A stretch of DNA of 64,000 nt from CAWBBA01 sp963729795 (GTDB taxonomy: Bacteria > Desulfobacterota > Desulfomonilia > Desulfomonilales > Desulfomonilaceae): assembly GCA_963729795.1 (NCBI GenBank), contig CAVSPC010000056.1:1-64000 (forward strand), in the 5' to 3' direction. A program made the position numbers and the translations under genes. A model generated the notes under the pieces. The model made no database searches and was not told the DNA's origin. It saw only the letters and a list, made by a program, of their open reading frames with translations. Positions 26,681-33,256 of this stretch are shown piece by piece. Every line of letters begins with the position of its first letter. Positions within the stretch are counted from its first letter, which is position 1.

Positions 26681-27657
26681 TGGGTCGAGCGGTGTGGTAC
26701 ATCGTGGCCGTGGCCTTGGTAATCCTTGTCGTGGGAGCCGCTGGGCAATATTCTCTTCGGAGCACGACCTGCATGGCATGCCACACCCGGGAAGCCTCTT
26801 ACGCCCACTGGATGGCCGGACGTCTGGAAGCGAAAAACAGGGGCTTTTCGCATGAACTGATCGCGTGTGCCGAATGCCACATTGAGGGGAGCGCGGCTGG
26901 GACACCAGCATCAAGACTACGTGGTTTATTGCACGCAGTGAGCTATCTCATGCCACAAATCGATCCTCGGCAGCCCCGCGTTGCCCAGATATTCGACAGG
27001 CCACGCATTCCCAGTGAAAACTGCGAGTACTGCCACTTTGCAGCCATATATCGCAAGAAAGTTTATCTCAGGGACCTCCCGCCCGGCCTCAAGAAGATCG
27101 GCCTTGTCATGGATCATCGCAAACACGTGCTTGCACGAGACGATACGTGCGCCAAGTGCCACGAACGGTACAAGGAGAAGGGGACTTCTCAGGCGGATAA
27201 GACTGTGACGTACACGGAGGTGAATCATCTGGCTTGTGATTCTTGCCACACTTTTGCCTCGCATTCGTACATGGCGGGCCGTATGCTCCCCATGTCCCAC
27301 CAGGAGTACCTGGCTGCCAGACAAAAGACGTGGGACCAGCTTTCGACTAATCCGAGATGGATGGTGGCCATACCCTCTGAGAAAACCTGTCAGCGCTGTC
27401 ACAACGGCAAGATTCATTACAAGACTAAAATTTTTCTTGCTGATTGTCGCGGAGACAACAATTTTGAAAACTGCCTCAAGTGCCACCCTTTAATGACGAG
27501 GGAGTACTTCGAGAAACTAAGACGCAGCCCAGGAACAATGGCCTCGGCTCAAGACAAAGGAAGTAATCGTTCACAAAGTCAGGTTGTCGCCTCATCACGA
27601 CCCGGTGCAACAGACGTGATGCTGAGCCCGCACAACGGACAAGTAAATCAACCCTGA
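26680..27657 (+). CDS. NapC/NirT-like seven-haem cytochrome c
   Basis: 325 residues starting at the ATG that overlaps the preceding stop (TGATG). One N-terminal signal anchor (AVWYIVAVALVILVVGAAG) is followed by seven CxxCH motifs: CMACH, CAECH, CEYCH, CAKCH, CDSCH, CQRCH and CLKCH. The spacing of the first two (CMACH...WMAGRLEAKNRGFSHELIACAECH) is NapC-like, the quinol-dehydrogenase type. The protein would face the periplasm and pass electrons between the quinone pool or the FMN protein and partners. The C-terminal 45 residues are hydrophilic without haem sites. An internal GTG or ATG further upstream is not needed. Confidence 0.88.
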   Translation: MGRAVWYIVAVALVILVVGAAGQYSLRSTTCMACHTREASYAHWMAGRLEAKNRGFSHELIACAECHIEGSAAGTPASRLRGLLHAVSYLMPQIDPRQPRVAQIFDRPRIPSENCEYCHFAAIYRKKVYLRDLPPGLKKIGLVMDHRKHVLARDDTCAKCHERYKEKGTSQADKTVTYTEVNHLACDSCHTFASHSYMAGRMLPMSHQEYLAARQKTWDQLSTNPRWMVAIPSEKTCQRCHNGKIHYKTKIFLADCRGDNNFENCLKCHPLMTREYFEKLRRSPGTMASAQDKGSNRSQSQVVASSRPGATDVMLSPHNGQVNQP

Positions 27658-27701
27658 CAAGGTGGAAAGGCCATCAGATTTTGTGAACAGGAGCGCATAA
27701 A

Positions 27702-28181
27702 ATGGCTACGAAGAGTGATGAGCCCAAAGACAAAATCAATCGCGAAGTAGCGGACATTATACTCAAGACCAAGGAGCCGCCCGTGGCCCGGTTTCGCCTT
27801 TTGTCAAAGGGCATGGAACCCTATCACCGTCTTTACATTCAGGATCCGGGGTCAGATGTCACGGGGGATAAGGCATGCCTTGCCTGCGGAAACTGTGTAG
27901 ACTCCTGCCCTGTTTTGCGTAGAGATCCCAAGCGCTTTGAGAAGACGGAACAACGGACGTCGTTTGCCCTGGAATCCTGTGTGGGAGAAGATTGCGAACA
28001 ATGTTACTCGTGCATTCTGGCCTGTCCTCAGGTAGACACGGCTTATAAAGACTACATCGTGGACGAAGTGCTTCCGGAGACAATACAGCCGGCTCCGCGG
28101 ATCACCTCGTTGGACAACTATTTCATGGCGCTCATTGCCTTGATACTTGGAATTGTTATAGGCGTCTTCGTTGCACGCTAG
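27702..28181 (+). CDS. HdrC-like 4Fe-4S protein with C-terminal membrane tail
   Basis: 159 residues with AGGAG eight bases before the ATG. It contains CLACGNCVDSCPV and a second, diverged cluster CVGEDCEQCYSCILACPQ, as in heterodisulfide reductase subunit C and succinate-dehydrogenase-type Fe-S proteins. The last 20 residues (FMALIALILGIVIGVFVA) form a hydrophobic tail anchor, so the protein probably sits on the cytoplasmic membrane face. It lies directly before the 2Fe-2S/4Fe-4S subunit gene and is probably another electron-transfer subunit. Confidence 0.75.
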   Translation: MATKSDEPKDKINREVADIILKTKEPPVARFRLLSKGMEPYHRLYIQDPGSDVTGDKACLACGNCVDSCPVLRRDPKRFEKTEQRTSFALESCVGEDCEQCYSCILACPQVDTAYKDYIVDEVLPETIQPAPRITSLDNYFMALIALILGIVIGVFVAR

Positions 28182-28192
28182 GGTTTCCAAGG

Positions 28193-29014
28193 ATGGATTA
28201 CGGATTGAGGTCGAAGAAAGGATCAGAGGACATGCCAACGCTTGAGCAACAACAGGCCGCCCAAGACATTGCCTTCCCGCCGGAAGCAGCCGAGAGAACC
28301 GATCTTGTCCCGATTTTTATCATGGGAAAAAGATATGACGTCCCCAGCACGTTAACTATACAGAAGGCGTTCGAGTTTGCAGGTTATCAGTTGATCCGCG
28401 GATGCGGATGCCGGGGCGGAATCTGCGGAGCTTGTGCAACGGTCTACCGGATGCCTGACAGCCCCAAGATATATGTCGGTCTCGCGTGCCAGACTGTGGT
28501 ACAGCCCAACATGTACCTCGCTATGGTGCCATTCTTCCCGGCCAATCGTGCGGTGTACAATCTTGAAGAGCTGGCCCCTAACGTCAAAACCCTACTGAAG
28601 TATTACCCGGAAATTGCCAAGTGCATGGGTTGCAACACGTGCACCAAGTCATGCCCCATGGACATTCCGGTAATGGAATACATTTCGGCCGCGTTAAGAG
28701 GCGATCTCGAGAAAGCCGCGGAACTTTCTTTCCCCTGCGTGATGTGCGGCATCTGCACCTCGCGTTGTCCGGCAGAACTGGCGCAGTACAACATAGGTAT
28801 TCTCTGCCGACGGCTTACGGGGCGGCATATTAACCCAGCCGCGGCTCATCTTCAAGAAATGATCGGCAGGATAGAATCGGGGCGTTACGAAGAGCCCTTG
28901 AAGAAGCTTATGAGCGCGGATCTGGAAACGCTCCGGAACCTTTATGTGGAACGACAGATGGAACCGCACACCGGGGACGAAATGTGGCAGCCGGACGACA
29001 AACAATGGCTCTAA
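28193..29014 (+). CDS. 2Fe-2S / 4Fe-4S iron-sulfur protein (SdhB/TfrB-like)
   Basis: 273 residues from the first ATG. A second ATG at 28232 has AAAGGA nine bases upstream and may be the true start. The N-terminal ferredoxin fold carries GCGCRGGICGACA...GLACQT, the 2Fe-2S signature of fumarate reductase Fe-S subunits. Two 4Fe-4S motifs follow, CMGCNTCTKSCPMD and CVMCGICTSRCPAE. This is the usual layout of SdhB/FrdB or thiol:fumarate reductase B proteins and pairs naturally with the flavoprotein that follows. No cytochrome-b SdhC is encoded, so electrons presumably reach the membrane through the neighbouring Fe-S, FMN or haem proteins. Confidence 0.85.
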   Translation: MDYGLRSKKGSEDMPTLEQQQAAQDIAFPPEAAERTDLVPIFIMGKRYDVPSTLTIQKAFEFAGYQLIRGCGCRGGICGACATVYRMPDSPKIYVGLACQTVVQPNMYLAMVPFFPANRAVYNLEELAPNVKTLLKYYPEIAKCMGCNTCTKSCPMDIPVMEYISAALRGDLEKAAELSFPCVMCGICTSRCPAELAQYNIGILCRRLTGRHINPAAAHLQEMIGRIESGRYEEPLKKLMSADLETLRNLYVERQMEPHTGDEMWQPDDKQWL

Positions 29015-29068
29015 TGCAGTCCAGTGCAATAAACAGTGAGAACCTAACCACTCACGTGACATTTGGCG

Positions 29069-29090
29069 ACCGGCACGGAGGCCGATCCTA
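29069..29090 (+). repeat. Short REP-like repeat, family C
   Basis: ACCGGCACGGAGGCCGATCC type unit, followed by the hairpin CGCCGGCGTCCCTGCCGGCG near 29102. Near-identical units occur at 30921-30941 (inverted) and 44456-44477. It lies in the 229-base gap before the flavoprotein gene, which otherwise holds nothing. Confidence 0.5.
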
Positions 29091-29243
29091 CCGCGTTTGT
29101 AGCGCCGGCGTCCCTGCCGGCGGGTTATGAGCCAGTCCGTTGCAGGTCGCTTTTTTCCCGTGCATACGGCCTTATCGCCGAACGGTTACTACAAAAGATA
29201 CGTTTTCTCTCAAGGTGCATCGCCTTTAAGGCTGGAGGCAATC

Positions 29244-30923
29244 ATGGCATATACGCCGGAATTGATGGCGCTTATCAAAAAAGTTGAGAAGACTCGGCCC
29301 GAAAGAGTGGCTCGGAAGAAGGCCGGGCAAGAGTTTCCCGCCCTGACCCTGGAAGAGCGCAGAATACGATTGGAAAGATACCACCCGGACTTCAGATCCG
29401 ACGCGCTCCGGGATTTGAAGGTAGGGCCTAGCAAGGGCTATGCAGTAGCACAGGAGATTGCCGATACCTTCGAGGCCCGAAGCAGAGTAGACCCGGACAA
29501 GATCGACTTGAATGAGGTCCATTACGAAACGGACGTCCTGGTGATCGGGGGCGGAGGGGCCGGAACCGCGGCTGCCTTGATTGCTCAAGAGCATGGAGCG
29601 CGAGTCATCATAGCGACGAAACTTCGACACGGCGATGCCAACACCATGATGGCCGAGGGCGGCATCCAGGCAGCCACCAAGGGCTGGAAGGATTCGCCCT
29701 ATTTTCACTACCTGGATGTGATGGGAGGCGGGCATTTCGAGAACGATCCGGCATTGGTCAAGACGATGGTCACGGAAGCACCCAAGGTCATAGGCTGGCT
29801 GGAGCGTCTCGGCTGCATGTTCAATAAGTGGGATGACGGCAAGCTCTTCACGCTTCATGGAGCCGGCACATGCCGTAAGAGAATGCACTATGCCGGAGAT
29901 ATGACCGGCGCAGAAATCATGAGGACCCTTCGCGATGAGGCTCGCAACCGCGTCAGCTCGATTGGGGTCTTAGAGTTTTCACCGGCCGTGGAACTGTTCA
30001 TGGATGACAAAGGACGATGTTCCGGAGCGGTATTGTACAACCTCGAGACTGAAGAGTATTTTCTCGTAAAGGCCAAGGCCGTTGTCATGGCCACCGGCGG
30101 ATCGGGCCGTCTTCACATGCAAGGGTTTATGACGACAAACCATTACGGCGCGACCGGCGACGGTCTTGTCATGGGATACCGGCTGGGCGTGGGAGTTCGC
30201 TTTCTCCACGCCACCCAATACCATCCGACAGGCGCAGTTTTCCCCGAACAAGCTGAAGGGTTGTTGATCACTGAAAAAGTTCGAGGCGCAGGCGCGAACA
30301 TTGTGAATATCGATGGCGAACAGTTCGTTTTCGAGCGGGAACCGCGGGATATCGAATCATCGAGCATAATTCGTGAATGCACAAAGGTCGGCAAAGGCGT
30401 GCCGGTTCCGGGACAGGCGAACAAATTCGGAGTGTGGCTGGACTCGCCGATGATCGAGATGTTGGAAGGCGCAGGGACCGTGGAGCGGGAATTCCCGGCC
30501 AAATTCATCCTGTTCAAGCGGTACGGAATTAACATCTCGAAGCTTCCGATGCTGATCTATCCCACACTCCACTACCAGAATGGCGGTCTTGCTTACAACT
30601 CCGATGGGACCACGACAGTGCCGGGCTTCTTTGTCGCGGGTGAGGTAGGCGGCGGAGTTCACGGTGCGAACCGGCTGATGGGAAATTCACTTCTGGACAT
30701 CACTGTTTTCGGAAGGCTCGCCGGTGAAAGTGCAGGCCAATACGTGAAGGAACGCGCCGACATCGGCCGGCTCAGTGTGGAGCATGTCAGAAAGTTCCAC
30801 AAAGAACTCGAAGAAGCTGGAATCGAAACAGATAGGGTTTCTCCCATGGTGTTGCCGGACTATGGGAACCCAGAGGTCAAAAAGAGACAGTGGACCACGA
30901 CCTACGTGGGGACAGTTCGGTAG
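29244..30923 (+). CDS. Fumarate reductase/succinate dehydrogenase-type flavoprotein
   Basis: 559 residues from the ATG at 29244, which has GGAGG five bases upstream; the long upstream extension is not credible. After about 90 residues of extra N-terminal sequence comes the FAD-binding DVLVIGGGGAGTAAAL. Substrate-site landmarks of the family are present: AEGGIQAA, HGAGTCRKRMHY, QYHPTGAVF, LITEKVRGAGANIVN, LHYQNGGL with the histidine, and GEVGGGVHGANRLMGNSLL with the arginine. No signal peptide is seen, so it acts in the cytoplasm. The substrate could be succinate/fumarate or another 2-enoate. It pairs with the preceding 2Fe-2S protein. The TAG stop falls inside a family C repeat. Confidence 0.85.
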   Translation: MAYTPELMALIKKVEKTRPERVARKKAGQEFPALTLEERRIRLERYHPDFRSDALRDLKVGPSKGYAVAQEIADTFEARSRVDPDKIDLNEVHYETDVLVIGGGGAGTAAALIAQEHGARVIIATKLRHGDANTMMAEGGIQAATKGWKDSPYFHYLDVMGGGHFENDPALVKTMVTEAPKVIGWLERLGCMFNKWDDGKLFTLHGAGTCRKRMHYAGDMTGAEIMRTLRDEARNRVSSIGVLEFSPAVELFMDDKGRCSGAVLYNLETEEYFLVKAKAVVMATGGSGRLHMQGFMTTNHYGATGDGLVMGYRLGVGVRFLHATQYHPTGAVFPEQAEGLLITEKVRGAGANIVNIDGEQFVFEREPRDIESSSIIRECTKVGKGVPVPGQANKFGVWLDSPMIEMLEGAGTVEREFPAKFILFKRYGINISKLPMLIYPTLHYQNGGLAYNSDGTTTVPGFFVAGEVGGGVHGANRLMGNSLLDITVFGRLAGESAGQYVKERADIGRLSVEHVRKFHKELEEAGIETDRVSPMVLPDYGNPEVKKRQWTTTYVGTVR

Positions 30924-30941
30924 GACCGGGCTCGTGCCGGT
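30921..30941 (-). repeat. Short REP-like repeat, family C, overlapping a stop codon
   Basis: TAGGACCGGGCTCGTGCCGG, the inverse of the unit at 29069. Its first three bases are the stop codon of the flavoprotein gene, so the two family C units nearly bracket that gene in opposite orientations. Confidence 0.5.
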
Positions 30942-31008
30942 TGTTGGTCCGGACCATCCCTCAAATGTGGACGGTTCGGGAGCCGCAACAAACTCTAAGA
31001 TCGTTACA

Positions 31009-31548
31009 ATGATGCGTAAGCCCGAAAAACCAAGCACTCTGCAACGAATAGGTCAATACTTCCGCAACCTGCGGGATCCGTCTCCATACTGGAGAGCTCA
31101 GGCCGTCGCGTGGGGGATCATTTTGGTTGTCGCCGTGGCCGGTGGGGTTCTCTTCGCTTTTTTGGCGCTTTCTTCAGTCTTCGGAGGCGGGAACATATAC
31201 TATCAGGCCGTAGGCTCGCCCGGTCCGGTGGTATTCCGGCACTACAGTCATATCTGGTTCAAGAATGGCAAGTACAAGGACTGTAAGACCTGCCACGATT
31301 CCATTTTCGCCACCCAGAAGTACGGCACCTTCGTGCTCAGGGCATTGAAGGATTCTCCGCTCAAAAAGATCCACATAGGGCGGAATGCCTCGACTCTTTA
31401 CGATCCGGGTTCCGCGCCTGTCGATCTGGCTTCTCAGGCGGGTTACAGCGTACCGAGAGCCTGTGCAACGTGTGCCACCGGAAAATGCCATGACGGCAAG
31501 GAATCTTTCAGTAGATTGGAGTGCCTGAAATGCCATCAGGCACACTAG
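31009..31548 (+). CDS. Membrane-anchored three-haem cytochrome c (c7-like)
   Basis: 179 residues from the ATG at 31009 (MMRKPEKP). One anchor helix (AVAWGIILVVAVAGGVLFAFLAL) leads to a periplasmic domain with VVFRHYSHIWFKNGKYKDCKTCH, a typical c7/c3 start in which the histidine before the motif is an axial ligand. It has three haem motifs: CKTCH, CATGKCH (the CX4CH variant known from cytochrome c3) and CLKCH. Together with the three following genes it matches the composition of quinone reductase complexes (cytochrome, Fe-S, NrfD, MopB), although QrcA proteins usually have six haems. Confidence 0.82.
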   Translation: MMRKPEKPSTLQRIGQYFRNLRDPSPYWRAQAVAWGIILVVAVAGGVLFAFLALSSVFGGGNIYYQAVGSPGPVVFRHYSHIWFKNGKYKDCKTCHDSIFATQKYGTFVLRALKDSPLKKIHIGRNASTLYDPGSAPVDLASQAGYSVPRACATCATGKCHDGKESFSRLECLKCHQAH

Positions 31549-31585
31549 CTATTCGATTAGTCTAGGATGAGAGCCCATTTTTAAA

Positions 31586-32344
31586 ATGAGTAAGACTCTT
31601 GATACACAAGGCGGTGTGATTCAATCGACGGAGCAAAGTCCCAAAGGCACCGCTTCAGGCAGCGCGGCCGATGTGTCGAAACTGAAGCGCTGGGGAATGC
31701 TGGTGGATCAGCGGAGATGTATTGGCTGCCATAGCTGTACCATCGCTTGCAAGAGCGAAAACAATGTTCCACTGGGGTTCTGGCGCTCATGGGTGAAGGG
31801 CATACAAAAGGGGCGCTTCCCGGATGTCTCCAACCAGTTCCTCCGGCGCCTCTGTAACCAGTGCGATGCCCCCCCTTGTGTGCAGGTCTGCCCTGTTCAG
31901 GCTACGGTAAGGCGTGAAGAAGACGGCGTAGTGGTAATGTACTACGGGAAGTGCATCGGCTGCGGAATGTGCATCGCTGCATGCCCGTACGACGCCCGGT
32001 TCTTTAATCCTATTCGCAATACAGCGGAAAAATGCGATTTTTGCGCGGCCCGGATAGATGCAGGACTCCAGCCCGCGTGCGTAGAGGCATGTGTGTCAGG
32101 CGCTCTCGTGTTCGGGAACCTAGACGATCCTTCGAGCGAGATCTCACGGAGGCTTGTGTCCCTTGGAACGACGGTCCTCAAGCCGGAGCTGGGAACCAGG
32201 CCCAAGGTATTTTATGTGGCCGCAGATCATCAGTTAGAGGGTCGTATCAGCTTTTCCGACGATTTTAAAGTGGAAATACTGGAATATAGGCGGAGCATCC
32301 CAAGTCCGGACGCCTCGTTCTGGAAGAAAGAGAAAGCCAAATAA
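31586..32344 (+). CDS. Four-cluster 4Fe-4S protein (DmsB/PsrB/QrcC type)
   Basis: 252 residues. It has four cysteine groups in the standard order of the family: CIGCHSCTIACKSENNVP, CNQCDAPPCVQVCPV, CIGCGMCIAACPYDAR and CDFCAARI...CVEACVSGAL. Such subunits carry electrons between a molybdopterin-family catalytic subunit and an NrfD-type membrane protein. The first 30 residues are a non-conserved tail without a signal peptide; export would have to be by hitchhiking with the Tat-dependent MopB partner. Its stop is directly followed by the start of the NrfD gene. Confidence 0.9.
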   Translation: MSKTLDTQGGVIQSTEQSPKGTASGSAADVSKLKRWGMLVDQRRCIGCHSCTIACKSENNVPLGFWRSWVKGIQKGRFPDVSNQFLRRLCNQCDAPPCVQVCPVQATVRREEDGVVVMYYGKCIGCGMCIAACPYDARFFNPIRNTAEKCDFCAARIDAGLQPACVEACVSGALVFGNLDDPSSEISRRLVSLGTTVLKPELGTRPKVFYVAADHQLEGRISFSDDFKVEILEYRRSIPSPDASFWKKEKAK

Positions 32345-33235
32345 ATGGACACAGTGGTTCTTTACAACGTGCCCCATGCAATCCCTTGGAAGATTTACAT
32401 TCCGCTTTACTTCTACTTCACAGGGCTGTCTGCGGGTTCGTTTATTCTCTCCACGCTCTCCACGGTGTTCAAAATTAAGCGCTTCAAGCCGATGGCGCTT
32501 CCTGCGGCAATTATCTCGTTTCTGTTGCTCCTGCTCGCTCCTGCCTGTCTTATCCTCGACCTGCATCAGCCTACTCGATTCTGGCATACTCTGGTCCCCG
32601 GATATTTCAACAACACTTCCGCCCTGTCGTACGGGTCCTGGCTATTAACGGTCTATCCTATCGCCAATCTCATATACATCTATTTCATCTTCGTGAAAAA
32701 CGACCGTGTAACCAGGATATTAGGGATGGTCACCGTCCCCTTGGCGATATTCGTTCACGCGTACACCGGCTTCGCCTTCGCTCTGGTGAGAGCGCGCGCG
32801 TGGTGGCATTCTGCGCTTATGCCGGGCTATTTTCTTACGTCTGCTTTGCTTTCGGGGATTGCTCTGCTCGCCGTGGTGGCTCTGATCATGGACCGATACC
32901 GGCAGGAAAAGTTGGACCCGGAATTGTATTCGAGTCTTCGCCTCATGATGATCGGAATCCTGTTGGTTGACCTTTTTTGGAATGGAAGCTTCTGGTTGAC
33001 GTTGCTGGTATCTAATGCTGACGGCCATGCATCCATCCTGATGGCTCTGCATGAGAAGCTTTATGTGTGGGGCGAGATTGTCTCCGGAATGCTCATCCCG
33101 CTCACGATTCTTGCTCTCCCGCGAATCGGCAAGCAGAAGGTATGGCTCTGCGTAGCCTCGCTGCTCATCATTGGGGGAGTGTTCCTCATGAGATATTCGG
33201 TCGTATTCATCGGCTTTGACATACCGCTAAGCTGA
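32345..33235 (+). CDS. NrfD/PsrC-family membrane quinone-site subunit
   Basis: 296 residues with about eight transmembrane helices, starting immediately after the previous stop codon. The N-terminal IPWKIYIPLYFYFTGLSAGSFILSTLS and DLHQPTRFWH...FNNTSALSYGSWLL are the conserved quinone-pocket segments of NrfD/PsrC proteins (Asp, His and Arg near the first loop). It would exchange electrons between menaquinone and the Fe-S subunit, possibly with proton movement. It is encoded between the Fe-S and MopB genes of the same module. Confidence 0.9.
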   Translation: MDTVVLYNVPHAIPWKIYIPLYFYFTGLSAGSFILSTLSTVFKIKRFKPMALPAAIISFLLLLLAPACLILDLHQPTRFWHTLVPGYFNNTSALSYGSWLLTVYPIANLIYIYFIFVKNDRVTRILGMVTVPLAIFVHAYTGFAFALVRARAWWHSALMPGYFLTSALLSGIALLAVVALIMDRYRQEKLDPELYSSLRLMMIGILLVDLFWNGSFWLTLLVSNADGHASILMALHEKLYVWGEIVSGMLIPLTILALPRIGKQKVWLCVASLLIIGGVFLMRYSVVFIGFDIPLS

Positions 33236-33256
33236 TGTGCACAAGTTGAGAAAAGC

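Noticed and set aside
29226..29888. 220-codon minus-strand frame
   Set aside because: Shadow of the flavoprotein gene.
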